Shown: in pieces, positions 24,727 to 38,405 of the stretch | Layout: each line of letters starts with the position of its first letter | How positions within the stretch are numbered: the stretch's first letter is position 1 | Assembly (NCBI GenBank): GCA_039881145.1 | Contig: JAYKKI010000006.1 | Coordinates: 7,324,501 to 7,388,500 of the forward strand | Reading direction: 5' to 3' | Source of the DNA: Druceiella hillmani | Taxonomy: Eukaryota; Arthropoda; Insecta; Lepidoptera; Hepialidae | DNA length: 64,000 nucleotides | The notes under the pieces: generated by a model | Seen by the model: the letters and a program-made list of their open reading frames with translations, nothing else | What the model was told of the DNA's origin: nothing | The model's database searches: none | Translations under genes and position numbers: made by a program

Positions 24727-27700
24727 GTAATTTGTTAAAAATTGAATTTTTTTCAAAATATGATCCAAAGGGTATCGCCATTTTAAAAAAAATTATATAA
24801 TTAGAGTCTAAATTGTCATAAAAATTCTTTGAAACAAATAAAAAGTATTATGTCTAAACCTTTGTCCTTCTTGCGTTCTTGTCAAAAGCTATTCTTTCCT
24901 TGACTAATTTAACTTAGAAGTAAAATCTTGTTTAATTTCTTAATATTTTTCAGCTGTTTTTCTTCGTAGCCACAACATTGGTGAGCGCCTTAACAGCAGT
25001 CAATCATTTTCTTGGATTTTCATGGAATTCGGTATTATTATAATTATTTCAATAAAAATGTTATTCATCAACTCATTCTCAACCTTCTTTGCATTCCGGC
25101 GTAATTTTTATGTATGGGATATATAGCAATCATATATACGTAATATATGTATAATTTTTAGCATAGATCGTGAGTTGGCACTGACTCATAATTAATTCAT
25201 TTATAAATTTATGAACATTCAAATGACAATATGAAGTAGGTGAAAAACATTTATTACAAGATGCTTAACCATACCCCAGAGCAAAGAATTTTTTAATTTA
25301 ATAAGTAATATTAACATTTAACACTTATTGAAATTATGAGTTGGTAAAATCACTGTTATGTAAACGATCGTCACATTGATAGAAAAAGTAACTTAGTTTT
25401 GCAAAATTTAGTAAAAATTGCACTTGTAATTGGTAATAAAATATATATTTGAATTAAAAATATTTTAAATATAACCCATGACTTATCTTTCTCCATAAGG
25501 TATTTCATTGCGGTAATAGTTAAATTTATAAAGACATTAGACATTTTGCGGTCATCCGGTTGAAATTCAATAATATCATTTATAATTTGGCCCTGTACAG
25601 ATCCTGATTCTCCATGGAACCAATTATGATAGATACTTTTGTAATTTTGCTTTTGACAAAAAAGATTTTTAAAATATTACTCTATTCCTTGCAGCACTAA
25701 GTAACCTATCGTATTATTAAATAAGAGATTTATACTACTTTTTCTTTCCGTCACTACCAGCACAGTTCCGATTCAGGAGTGCATACCACACAACGGTTTA
25801 CATTTTGTTAGGATTGCTCTCTTACTACTACCATATAATTAGTCGAATTAGCTTTCTTGAACATTATTTAATTTTTAATTATCTGTTCTTTTCTTTGAAT
25901 CTTACGATAAGCTTTTTCCTGCGAATTATTAAATTTTTTAGATATTGCAATCCTCTAAATTTACACTCTAATCTATTAAGTTTTGTCAAGCTTTTTTTAT
26001 AAATGGTTGACATTCGGCGGTAATTACTTTTTTTTTTAATTTCCACTACCATAGCAAACCTTCTACCTAGCAAAATTTATAGGTTTTTTTTACAAATTTT
26101 CACTTCTCCAGCAAACTTTCGTCAGTTACAATTAATCGCAACGGGATAGAGTCGATATCTTAATTGGTTTTCTAAACATAAGTTATTATATAATTTTGTA
26201 ATTCATTTTTCATTTAGAGTATTGAAAAACCTGAGCATTGAAAAATCTGAACTAAAAGTGACATATTATGGCGGCATCTCTTGCAATATTTCAATACACT
26301 AGCTGTTATGGGTAAAATTTCATCATTGTAATGTTACCATGAGCGAGGATAGTGCTTATTTTAATTTTCTTTGACGGTATCTCAGAAATTCTCTAAAATT
26401 GGAAAATAATAAATGTAATCTAGAAATAGTCCGAAATGCATTTAATTAATCGCATTTAGCGCCTAGTTTACTAGTGAATTACTTCAAATATACGTAAATT
26501 ACAATCGATAATAATTATTTTTGACTTAATATTGGCTAAAAGTTATGGTTATTATAAAATAGTATTGAAAACTGGGTGACTGTTGGGTCAAATATCCAAA
26601 TACCGAAACCTGAACATAATGGCGGAAAGGTAAAGCTAAGTTGTCAGTGTAATATGAAGTACGATAATTAGTAATTGCTTCTACAGTAATTATCAATCAG
26701 CAATTCGATCGAATAGCGAACGAACTCGTAGAGTCAGCGGTACCGACATTTTTTCTATCTGAACACATTGTCCACACACCTTTAAATATACTCATCAAAA
26801 ATTAGAAAGGATTTTTTTCTAGTTTTTTGTATATTATTATTAATAATGGGTTTATATAATAAATATTTCGGCTGTGTAAATGACTTTCCAAAAGACCATT
26901 TAAATTTCTTGGAATTAAAGTTGTGATTTCTGTGTAACAGTTTGATTATAAAATATTTTTGAAATTAAGGCAAGCTACACCATGTGATGGTCCGGACGTT
27001 TCTGGGTATATCCATACAATTGGTTGCGTTTTTCTTTTACTTGATCTCTTGTCGAAGTAATTTTAAAAATCCCTTTTATGTATTGGTTTCTAATTATATC
27101 AAGAGAATTGATGCCCACTGATCACTATTTCTTTTATGTGCAGTGTGTTTAGGCATGGTCGGTGTTCTCACAGTCTTTCAAACCATATAAACTCCATTGG
27201 TTTAAGGGTTTTTTTATCCATATGATGCCTGTGTGTTGTTTACATTTAATTGTTGTTTTATTTAGATAAACCATATCTACAGTAAATGTTACCATTATTA
27301 CTATAAATAGAGCCCAGATATTTAAATCGACTCTCTGATGATAGTTGAGTAATTCCTATTTAGATCTACAGATAATTTGGGCTTGTGGTGTTACCGAAAA
27401 TGTCAGACATATGTTTCCTCTTTTTTTTGCCAATTCTTAGACAACTTTTCAAATCCAGGAGTCGAAGTTTTGTTGGCTAGTTATATTATTGGAGATTAAT
27501 ACAAAATTTTCTGCGTGTATAATATTCCGTGATAATGAATTTTGATAGTATTTAATCTATCTATCTGTTTTTATTGTCTTTATTTTGCGTTAGCAGTTCA
27601 TTAAAAGTTTGTACATTTTACGGTTGTTATATGTTTAGTAATGTTATGACGCCTAATAATTGGCTTCTGATAGCTTATCGTAAGAATGTTTATTTGATTT

Positions 27701-30314
27701 CCCTATTGAAATTGCTGCGATTTAATTTGTCTCATTTTCTGCGTAAATATAAAAATCCTTTGCAGCTTATCCATCCTACAATATTCACTTATTTTAAGAT
27801 CTTATCTATAAGTGTATATATGTGTATATGTGTGCGTGTGTTTGTGCGTGTGTTTGTATGTGTATGTGTGTGTGTATGTGTGTGTGTGCATGTGTGAGTG
27901 TGTGTGTTTAGCATAAATACACTATATCTATATACTAAACTCAATAAAGTGATATATTTACCATATATTTGACACATTAGTGTATTTACCACGAATATTA
28001 TTGTTTCTATCAGGGTATAAGCAACGACACATGTATTAATAACTTATTTCCTCGTTTATTACTTAAATATAGATTGACAATTGGTTTGCGACTAGCGACA
28101 CCGGTCATAGCTTACGAATAACTTTTTTTTTCTTTTTAAATAATGCTTGTGTTGACACTAGCTCACGGCCATTCGTACATCTCAACAGTTCCAAAAATGC
28201 AAGTAATTTCCAAAAAGGTGTTAGCATGGTAAAAATTGAAAAACTTCTAATCGCCTTCAAAATCTGATTTTCTGAGATATCATTGTAAAGCCTTTTAAAA
28301 ATGTATACACAGTAATTTAATAAAACAGGAACATATTTCAAACTAAAAAAAACAATATCATGTGAAAATGTAAAACATTTAATATAAAAAAATAAGATGT
28401 GCAATGAAAACTTATTTAGATTATTAAGGAAAAATATAAGAGTTGCATTACTTTTTACAGGATGTTGTGAATCTCACACATATACATTTTGTTTTATCAT
28501 GGTGTTTCATTATTACGATCCTCGGTGTCATATGTTTCACCACTGGAAGTATTCAAAATGAAAGAATTACAGTCATGAAGATCACAAACAAACTTTTAGC
28601 GACATGTAATTTCAGTAAGTATTTTCTGACGTAAGTTTTATGTGTGTTTATTTCATTTCTTGCAAATTTTTTAATCTTATTCATGGTAATACGTATAATA
28701 TTATCACCAACCGTATATTTCGGTTTTTATGCTATCAAGCAATCAGTCCAATGTAAAATAGTCAGAAATGGTAAAATATTTCTTGTCAAAATTAACCTGT
28801 ACTATCACCTGTACATCACTATCCTCCCCTGTCTTAAGACAATGCGTTTTAATAAAAAAATTCGTGAAACCTCACGCTCTCCCATATTTAATACGGCGCA
28901 CTAGTTTTTATGTAAACTAATATGATGAAATAATTGCTGTAGTATGCTGTAGTAAATATTTCGAACACAATAATCACAACAACGTTAAATTAACTATACT
29001 TTAACAATCCTCCGGCGAAATATTCACTGCTAATTTCAGTACTATCAAGGCTTGCACAAACTAACATTAATATTCTTCAGCATAACTCCAATATCTCTTT
29101 GAACTTTAAAAAATGCTCCATAATTATTGGCACAACTGGTGATGACTATGGTCTCAAAAATATATGACTCATACGTTGGTATTGTTGCAGAATTTAGGTC
29201 AGTTAATTTCTTTAGCGATATGACTCGAGTAAGTATATGAAGATAAGGGAATAGATTGTGAAACAAAAATCATATTAAGGGCCAAGAATGATATAAATTA
29301 AAGATATAAAATGAATGATATAAAATAAGCCTACATTCTAATTTTGTTTCTTTAATTAATTTACGCATTGTTATATTACACGATATCCTGCTCTGAAATC
29401 CAAGCTTTCACTACAAATAAAAGTCCATGAAATATCAACGTTGCATTCACGAGAAATGGGACCGAAACACACATTTTAAATTATATATTTATTTTATGTA
29501 GTGCTTTTGCTTTATTTGACAGTTTCGAATTAGATTATAGCTGAGTGACGTTAAAAATACTATCGTTTTGTTTATACTTACGGTATTTCAATACCAGTAA
29601 TAAAATTAAGTATTTTAATATCGGAAAGAAATTTTGCTCCTCCTGCAATTTTGACAAAACAGTAATTTTTTGGACGTACCAAGTTTAAATTAAAATCAAA
29701 TATTTGGTCTATAGTACATCAAAACTATACAAAATCAAGCTTTCAATTTAACGCAATCAGGAAAAGCCCTAAAAATACGGCCAATTATACCGCATATTAT
29801 GACACTCGCAAATAATTCAAAACCTATATGGTACATTCCGTTGTCCTAGAATCATGATATTTGGCAAGAAGCAAGATCACATATTAAAAAGTAAAAGAAA
29901 CAATACAAAAATCGTTTATTTGTAGTTAGATCCCAAAAAAATATTGTTTTTTTTTTAAATATGCCCTTGTGAAAGATATAGTTAGCAAAATACTTTTGTT
30001 CAGCAAATTAAAATGTAAATGATTTACTAAGAATAATTATATACCACTAATTGTTTATAAATGCCTAAATGGGACGGAACACACGTAGTGCAGGTTTCGC
30101 TTGTACTTGACAGGTTTTTATTATCGTCCCATTCCTCTTCCTCTCCAATCACTTCTTGCACGGGTGCCTCTTTATGTCATGGGATTGTTAATTTTTTCAA
30201 CAGGTTCTAATTCTTCTCATTATAACTTTTTTCGATATTCATTCGTGTCGGACTCTTTCTTTTAACGAATTAACAACACGATTAACTTTGCAACGATATA
30301 AAGATATCTGTATA

Positions 30315-30396
<82 letters not shown>

Positions 30397-30399
30397 TAA

Positions 30400-30450
<51 letters not shown>

Positions 30451-30753
30451 AACATAGGTCAGCACTTTACGTTAGTTTTTTTCGAGGTAATAAGAAAATA
30501 CGCCAAATCGTTTCTGACCTATCTTTCTTTTGGTTTTTTTGTCAACATTAATGATCATAGTAATTTTTCATTTCTTTCAGATAAACAAGACAGAATGGTA
30601 TTGAATAAAATAAACCAACTCTTGCAAACTCCGGTGAAGTTTACAGTGTGCGGCGCTTTCATTCTGGACTTCAAATTCATTTTTAGTAATATCGCTTTTC
30701 TTGCTACATACATAATAGTACTCGCTCAATTTTATAACTTTACACTGAATTAA
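23962..30753 (+). CDS. Gustatory receptor gene B, intact, four exons, 389 aa
   Basis: Exons at 23962-24726, 24954-25031, 28461-28614 and 30581-30753 join in phase (0, 0, 1) with GT-AG introns to 1170 bases: 389 codons plus stop, the usual GR length. The protein has seven hydrophobic spans (about residues 43-63, 69-91, 126-149, 160-178, 250-280, 290-312 and 358-383). Its C-terminus reads [12 protein letters not shown] then TYIIVLAQF at residues 375-383, the insect GR signature. Insect GRs are ligand-gated cation channels in the dendrites of taste neurons, with an intracellular N-terminus. The subfamily and ligand cannot be told. The start is the only upstream ATG consistent with the MANI start shared with gene A. 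Relatives A, C and C' are all pseudogenes. A second transcript or an extra 5' exon cannot be excluded. Confidence 0.88.
24954..25031 (+). CDS. GR gene B exon 2 (residues 256-281)
   Basis: An exon of 26 codons ([10 protein letters not shown]...) forms the second part of a membrane span. The acceptor is TTTTTCAG. The donor is TCG|GTATTA, shared in position with genes A (5653) and C (47430). The length equals that of exon 2 in gene A. Confidence 0.82.
27080..27530 (-). mobile_element. LINE reverse-transcriptase fragment
   Basis: The minus strand within intron 2 of gene B shows a decayed YADD-type box (AENFVLIS, near 27505). About 170 bases further on comes [16 protein letters not shown] (27341-27294), the FKYLGS block found after the catalytic core of non-LTR reverse transcriptases. 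Stops and a frame shift lie between. Only the C-terminal part of the domain is visible; clade not determined. Confidence 0.55.
27814..27910. repeat. GT-rich microsatellite
   Basis: A GT/AT dinucleotide tract lies in intron 2 of gene B. The open frames on both strands across it are low-complexity artefacts. Confidence 0.95.
28461..28614 (+). CDS. GR gene B exon 3 (residues 282-332)
   Basis: The exon encodes [20 protein letters not shown], a membrane span, and then the loop with [20 protein letters not shown]. The acceptor is TTTTTACAG and the donor A|GTAAGT, an optimal match. It ends one base into a codon (phase 1), completed by exon 4. The block after the span is the best-conserved part among genes A, B and C. 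Confidence 0.87.
30308..30449. repeat. Long TA microsatellite in intron 3 of GR gene B
   Basis: About 140 bases of nearly pure TA end about 130 bases before the exon 4 acceptor. It is the longest TA tract in the window. It would pair with itself in RNA, so its length could affect use of the acceptor; that is speculation. Confidence 0.97.
30581..30753 (+). CDS. GR gene B exon 4 (residues 333-389)
   Basis: The terminal exon begins after TTTCTTTCAG. It supplies the conserved [12 protein letters not shown], the last membrane span and TYIIVLAQF, then ends FYNFTLN and TAA. Its length (173 bases) is identical to that of gene A exon 4 (10178-10350). Confidence 0.92.
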
Positions 30754-32872
30754 ATTGATCATAACAAGTTATCATAAATCACATCTACACAATGGCACTT
30801 GAAGAGATGCATTAAAACTACTCTCAACAGCTTATCGAACATTTATGAAATTAATATGAATAAATGCTAAACAAAATTTAAAGCATAATAGAGAATGTAA
30901 TTCTGGATAAAATATTAAAAGTTGTTTAAAAATGGCACACGAGTTCAGAAAAAAAGTTATTAAAGGTAAAATTTTCAATATCTTTCATGCAATTTACTCT
31001 GTGTTCCCTATGTACTTTGTGTGTTAAGACAATAATTTTCAAAATTAATTAAAAGAAATTCTGATTACAATATAAATTATAATATCGCCTTTACTTAGTA
31101 TTGAAAAATTTACTCTTAACAATAAATTATTAAGGGGTATATCACTTGATTATAAGAATTAAATCAAAATCATTTTAATTAAAACACACTTATTTTTAAC
31201 TTAAACTTAAATATTTAATCTAAATATTATGAAACATTTTAAAGCCAGGGGGCAAAAAGATTATTTACTTGTAGGTAGTATGTACAAATATAAAAAAATG
31301 AAAAGAAAATCATACAACAAACAAATTTTATAAAGATAGAAATTATCTCTGACTTAATTTGGTATCGGTCTTTGCGCATTATCGAAATTCCAGAAACAGT
31401 TATCTGATTTCTAATAGTTTTATAGACTCGTAGTCTAAACACATAAAATATATATTTGTAATTTGTGTTTGTGTCACACAGTTTCATACAAATTGTACGA
31501 TGGTAATATTTAAAATAAAACTGATTTAATCCATCACATTTATCTTCTTCATTAATTTAATTTCTTAGATGATTTGGTTTCTCATAACTATTGATTGGTT
31601 TCTCTAAATTGATTCAAGGCGTCAACATCAGATTGAATTTATAGAGTATATTTAATGTTCCGCCACCAAACTGAGAAACCTTCTAAGTTCACTATTCTCC
31701 TCTAGTCTGTCTGTCTGTTTGTGCGTCACAGTCATTTATCTCCTAACTGTTCAGTGGTATGAAGCTTCGTATTTATAAATGTATGTAAATAAATAAATAT
31801 TCAACTAATTATTTTATCTCCTAAAACTGGTGACATAATGGTAAATAGGAATGTGGTAGAAAGCACTTCATTGTGCAAAATCACAACCGATGCAAGTTGT
31901 ATGTGTACTAGGGAAGGGTCAAAGTTCTGTGTTAGAAATTGCACCGTGGTCTCTGTTTCCTTCAAAAACGAGAATGTTGTGACGAGATATTTAATCCGTC
32001 TTTCTGTATTAACCAAATTAGAAAATTACTGAAACGACTGAGTCGTTTCAGGCTAAATTAAAAAGATAATAAATAAATGTGAAAACGAATAAATGTTCAA
32101 ACATTGTAAAATTTCTTCAAATATCCTTTCTTTAAAAAATATATTCCATATTAATTTAAAGTAAATATGTGTTTATTATGGTACAAAAAAAATTAATACG
32201 GAATTTAAAAAATATACTCGTTAAATGCGCGTGATTTAATGCTCTTGTTACGGCGGTTCCATGCCTACTTAGACAAATAGAAAAGTTTATACATGTAACA
32301 GTACATACTATTATGGTTAAACAATTTATACATATTTACATTATTTTACACCGTATAAATAGATTTCTAAACCACCAAGGTATAATAGTACATCCTCACG
32401 AAATTAAAAATGTGAACTGAATTTCTCAAAAATTAGGTTTAAATTATATCCACAATTTTTGGGCAAATTTAAGGTAAACTTCCGTTTACCCTCTTTTTCT
32501 CATAATTTTAATCTTAGCAGCTTTTGAGATAGGAACATATTTTGGTGGATGTATGAAAAAATAAGTGTAAAATTCATTACATGAAAGTCTGAAAAACAAT
32601 TCGTTTTGTATTTTCCATAACTTGTCCATTTCTGTTGATATCCTTCAAGACTGAAAGCATTTTTTACGTCAAACTTTCCCTCTCTAAATTTTCAGTTTAA
32701 TATTTTTTCGGCACTTAGTGTAGTAAAATGGACCGGTCAGTATGCTCCATTTCTGTCCCAATTCTTAATTTTCTTCCTTAATTCGATTAAAAAAACAGCC
32801 AGAGAGGTACATACGCACATCAATATTTTTAAATTGGTTCCGTTTGTTGCTTTTGTGGTACAAAATCCTATT
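30754..32872. other. 3' flank of GR gene B and intergenic DNA
   Basis: No coding feature is seen. Overlapping open frames at 31801-32032 on both strands have no recognisable domain. A perfect 10-base-arm hairpin lies at 32029-32051. Confidence 0.4.
32029..32051. repeat. Perfect small hairpin
   Basis: CTGAAACGAC, a three-base loop TGA, and GTCGTTTCAG. It is followed by AT-rich sequence, not a T run. Function unknown. Confidence 0.6.
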
Positions 32873-32891
32873 TATATATACTCGTGTATAC

Positions 32892-32938
<47 letters not shown>
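32873..32938. repeat. TA microsatellite
   Basis: A TA tract with a short CGTG interruption near its start. Confidence 0.93.
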
Positions 32939-32939
<1 letters not shown>

Positions 32940-35900
32940 CAGTTTTGAAAAGGATTATGAAGGATATTAAAGGATTATATATGTGGGTGAAGGCAAGGAC
33001 AATTCAATTTTATATTAAATCATTTGTGCCAGTAACCAGTTTCGTATCAATCTATATTTCAATTTGTACTTTCATATTAAAGGTAGATACATCTTCACTA
33101 CAGCTTAAATGTGTATATTGGGAAATACACATAAATTAGGAGATGTACGTCAACATTCAAGAGTCATTTTATTATAAATTATTATATTTTACAACTCTGT
33201 ATAATTCGAAACGTTTGTTCACAGTACAAAGAAATGTTTCGAATTTTTTACAAAGTTAAACTTTTTCTCTCATTCGTAATTTGATACTAAATTAATTAAA
33301 TTTAGCAATTTTATTTTATATCTCCTAAATTTATGAAGATAACATTTAGTATCGATTGACTTTCTTTAATGAATTGAGTAGAGAATGAATTTAATTAAAT
33401 GAATTAATATTGTTCATAAAAGTGATAATAATTGTAGAAGTTATAATATTTATCACTTTTCTCATTTTTTTTAAATATACGTTTATACTTGATGTTTGTG
33501 TATTCTGTTGAGACAAATATTTTATCGGTATCGACGTACTACAAACAACAAAAGTAAAAGTCCACAGGCAAACAAACTCACGGGCATAGCCAGTTCTCAA
33601 ATAATAAGTTTCAGCCATACTCTGGACACGATAAAACATTAACACTGAATTTTCCAGAATTGAATAATATTGAGATATTCTCATTAAACACTTCACTAAT
33701 TTATTCATTTAATTATAGGAATTATTAAATAAATAAAGTCAGTATTTATTCAATTTAAGTTTTTAAGTAATATCGTTTGATCTCTGTTTAACAATTCCTA
33801 ATTAATTAATAATCTTAACCGGTAATGAATATTTCACAATTTTAATAAATTCATAATTATTTGCGCAATAGCTATGTTACACGTCTATTCAACGAGCTCT
33901 GTAGAGGGTATCTAATGCACTTTAATAGACTATATCTAAGACGGTCTTCAAGTGACATGTTTTGATATTCAAGCGAAAGATTAAGAACGTTTCCTCAGAA
34001 GACGTAGTCATCTGAAGGAATGCTGTGTGATGATTTACACGTGGACCTATATGATGTGTTATTCCAATCGGATGCTATATATTTTGCAAAGATGATCAGT
34101 CATTTCTCTATGTACATATTTATCCTAGTTACGTACTAAAATTTAGTAAAATATTGATATTTACTTTCGAAAGTTACAACGTAACCAGATAGCCGAATAA
34201 CGTAGTAACAGTATTTTAAAATATATACATATCTAATAGAAATAGAGTATCGACTTACTTTTTAAATATGTTTTCCATTAGTGCTTCATCTCCTTACATA
34301 ATTTTAATAAAAACGATGATTTGTCTCTACAGGCTGCTAAATAGAATAACACAAAAATTTTAATTCTTTTTTCGAGTTGAACTAATGTTCTTGTAAAGTT
34401 ATTTATTTACATCTAACTTTATTCCTGAAAACTTTTCAGACTTAGACAAATTATGGAAAGTTGCTAGAAAAGTTAGGCAAATGACAATATCCTGATATTT
34501 TTCTCCAGAGTGAGGTGGCCACATTTTAATTATGTATTTTTTGTATGTTGTAAATATTTGATATTTAAATATATGATATAATACTGAATTATTATATTTT
34601 CTTTTGGGATTTACTTTTATGCAAAATAGTTTAAAATTTATTCTATTTTTAATATCTACTTGATAAAATTGCATCTGATCCGAATACAACTAATCGGATG
34701 GGACATCTAAGGGACAGTGTTGATTTGATTTATTACTAATAGCTCGTTATTCATTTTATGTATTGTGAAATGAAATATGTAATAGTTCATCATACATATA
34801 GCTCATCATACATGTAAACATATTTTCGCTTTGCAACGAATGATGGAAATTAAATTTTCGATTTAAAATAATAAATATAATTAAAATGGGGACATGTTAA
34901 AATTTCTACGACTTGCCAATTACAGTTAAATTAATAGTGACTGAAATTGAAGCAATTATTTTACGGATTAAATGGCAAGGTAATCTTATGAATGACCGGA
35001 ACTCGATTTATCGATTAGGCACTCCATCAAATTCTGATAAATTATGAGTACATCTACGAGTGAAACACGTGTAAATAAAAAATATATCAGGTAATCAAGG
35101 ACGGGGGTGAATAAATGGACTCTCTTTAAGTGTCAGGGGTCCTTATTGACGACCATTTCACTGGTGGCGTGGGTATAAACATTTTAGTTGAATTAGAAAT
35201 ATAATTACCACTATTACGTAAGTACCAATGGAAATAAACATAAACATGAAACTAGTTCCGTAGGACCAATTATTTTCCATGTAATTAACTTGCCGTGACT
35301 TCGCCCGCGTGTGACCAGCGATTGATTTGTACGTTAAATTAGATTCAAACCTAAAGGCTACTTAAAAATTCAGTTAAATCGATATTGCAATCCTCAATCT
35401 ACAAACAAATAGTTAATACATGGGTTTCATAGAAAGTTTATGTAAATTTTAAATCACGAGCACCCTTTCCCACTGTTTCGTTATAATATTATGTGGTATC
35501 TACTGGATACTTAACAAATTAAATGAATAAGTAAATTATTAACATCCGGGAAATTATTAACATCGTCTGCCCTTCGTAAAATTATAAATCACGGATTGGA
35601 AGATGCGAATGAATTCGTCAGATTGAAATACGCGTGTGGCAAGAGTCGCGTAGAAAATAGGGTACATTTAATATTTAGTAATTTTTAGTTTTATATAGGT
35701 AAAAAGAGAGAAATAATAGTCTTCAAAAAACCACACGCGCATTCATCGACACGTTCATGACGGCCGTTTGTGATACATTCAGGTTGTTCAATTGTTCAGG
35801 TTGAAAACTTAAATTTGACATCGCATATTCCTTTAAAGCAAAAACACAAAACATATTTTTTTAAACACTTTGAAGGATACAAGTTTGCCATAAGAAAATA

Positions 35901-38297
35901 TTTTCGATCACGCGGGATATTAGTTGAAAGGTTTAGTTTTTTTTGGTTAAACATGTTACAAAATGTATTAATATAAATATTAATGGAAATATTCACGAGA
36001 AACAAGTCTCCATTTCACAAAAGGTCAAAGTTTAAATTATGGAAAAACGAGTTGCTGTAAAGTTACTTACTGCTTTCAAACGATATAAATGGATCAGCAT
36101 AAAAAATCAAAATGTACTAAAAAAAAAATATCATTAAAAATACGCCAAATTGGAAACTATGACTTAGCCAAGGTAGCGCTTAAAGTAAGCTAATATTTCT
36201 ATATATTACTATGTAAACTTTGTCACACTTAGAATTTGCACTAATAATTTTATTAAGTTTTTTATTTAAATCTGTTCTATTCTTAATGTACTGAAAATTA
36301 CAAATGTTAATATTATGCTCACTCTTTTACATGTCAATAAATGATGACTATTTCCACACGCATACGTATGCAAGTTACATTTATTTTTTTATTTATCACA
36401 TTACAAATGCAATGTTATCTATTACATATTTATTACTATTGTGTTATGAAAAATTGTGCCAAACTTATTACTAAAACATAGATAAAATATTATCTAGAGA
36501 AAAATACGTTACGACAATTGGGTTAACCACCGCATCTCAATATTAGCGCCGAATGACTAGCATATCAAATTAAACAGGCCTTGTAGGGCTGCGGGCGAGC
36601 CTCAAAATACCAATGTGGAAGTATTTAATTGAATGGTGAGCAGTTGTAAAGGTTTATTCTAATTTGATCACCTATTGTACATTTACAAAAGTGATTACAA
36701 GTCGTTTGATTTCGTATCAGAATAATGCCATTTTGGTGTTATGTAACCTTCGGGTCATCTCTTTGCTATTATTGCTATATTTAAAATAGTATTTTGGCCA
36801 AGAGAATTTTACAGAAATCTACCATAAAACTAGTAACTATATCATTTCAATTATTTGCTAATCTAGAAACAATAAAAAAACGACGTTGAATGTTCTGAAG
36901 ATTATCTTTCTGATTTTGAGTATCTGTGTATACTTAATGGCAATTAGAATATGGGATGTGATATGCGAAATCGAAATTTTCAGACTTGTAACAAATTGAA
37001 GCCCATCTAAATCGAATTAGTCTATTCTATCAAGTCTTACTTATCGTTTACTACATAATTTACCTTATACGTAACATACTTAAGAGGAGGACTAAACCAC
37101 ATTTCTCCTTAATTTATCCTTATAAATGTATTTTATGAGTATGCCATATTTCATCTAATTATACTAAAGTTATATATAGGTCGCGTATTTTCATTATTAT
37201 AGGAACTAGAAACCTATATTTTCTTTCAATCTATTCATTGTCGTCACGTCATTTTTTGCTTAAGCAATATAAGCAGCTTTTATTGACTATTATATCCCTC
37301 AATCCCGACATATTCGTATTCCTCCGTTCAAAATAATTGCTTCCTTGGTTATCTTCCTTTTTATACCTCCTTAAGTGGCTTGTTTATTTTGTTTTATCAT
37401 ATACCTTTTTCAAATTAGACACTACAACATTTTTTTAATTCCATGTATACTAAAGCGTGCCGTTTAAAATGTTTAATCATATGGACCTCGAAAATACTAA
37501 TTCAGAATTATATTGAAAATTTTGTCAAAAGTCTTATTCATGAAACTCCTTAATCTAAAATTATGAAAAAATTGAATTTTTGGGAGCATAAGCGAATAGA
37601 GTAGACAAATTATAGCGATTATATTAGATCTTATTGCGGTGCTTTTGTCGTATTCGTTTCCATATAAGCAAAGGAAGTGTGTATTCGTGTATTCGGAAAA
37701 TGCGGCATGATTTCCACCGCCCGTAACTATACATTTCGAAATAAGAGCACTGCCTTTTAGAATTACTTTTTACCCGGTTCCTAAGATGAATTAATAAATA
37801 GTGCTCTTCAACTTTTTGGGACTCTATTGCCAAACTAACAACCCTTATAATTTCGCCAAGTCAGTCTGTCCACCTATATATCACAGCTGCTTTACTCGTT
37901 GACTATTAGTGATACAAAGTTAAAATTTGGCATTGTTATGTATATATTTATTACGTTTACATAGATATGATGAAAAATATCAAAAAAATTACATACTACA
38001 GTACCTAGTGAGGGTAATTTTCTTTTATTATGGTACCTAGTGGGAGTAAATTAATATTTGTGCCGATTAATTTATAAATTTGGAATTAGTTTGTTTTATT
38101 AATTTCATCTAGAATTTATTATTTTTTTATAATAAAAACTCCATGTTCAACTTACAGATTATCCGAAAGTTCAGGACATGTGGAAATACTTAAAATACAA
38201 ATACTGACATTAAACATAAGGATGTAAATAATAATTAATAGAAAATAAATAAAACACATATTAATAGGAATTAAACATAAAGCAACTTTCAAATGTG
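32939..38297. other. Intergenic DNA, no gene recognised
   Basis: Over 5 kb of AT-rich sequence. The longest frames (33391-33708 minus, 105 codons; 34399-34689 minus, 96 codons; 37624-37833 minus) have no recognised domain, repeat partner in the window or splice context. No tRNA-like or transposon protein signal was found. Confidence 0.4.
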
Positions 38298-38405
38298 AAC
38301 TATAAAGAAACGCCATAATCGCATTCCTAAAGCGGGCAGTTGATCAGAAACAGATATCTAGATTTGGCATGTCTCGCAATATATCGTTGATTGTATTAAA
38401 AACTG
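38298..38405 (+). repeat. Detached outer piece of the left repeat copy
   Basis: Sequence around GAAACGCCATAATCGCATTC then AGAAACAGATATCTAGATTTG and CTCGCAATATATCG matches 55835-55930, the start of the third copy. There the match runs straight on into the equivalent of 40110. In the left copy about 1.7 kb (38410-40070) intervenes. Either that piece was inserted here or the third copy lost it. Confidence 0.65.

Larger units (their letters stand above)
25032..28460 (+). other. GR gene B intron 2 (3.4 kb)
   Basis: This large intron contains a minus-strand LINE reverse-transcriptase relic (27080-27530) and a GT-rich microsatellite (27814-27910). Gene A has a similarly long intron here (2.9 kb, with a Transib relic), while pseudogene C has about 0.9 kb. 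Size differences therefore come largely from separate insertions. Confidence 0.75.

Noticed and set aside
28105..28404. 99-codon minus-strand frame in intron 2 of gene B
   Set aside because: No recognised domain, and it lies within an intron beside the better-supported exon 3.
31801..32032. Two overlapping frames on opposite strands downstream of gene B
   Set aside because: No family resemblance, splice context or repeat copy; overlapping frames of this size are expected by chance.
33391..33708. 105-codon minus-strand frame considered as a chemoreceptor fragment
   Set aside because: It contains hydrophobic parts but no GR or odorant receptor motif and does not align with genes A-C.
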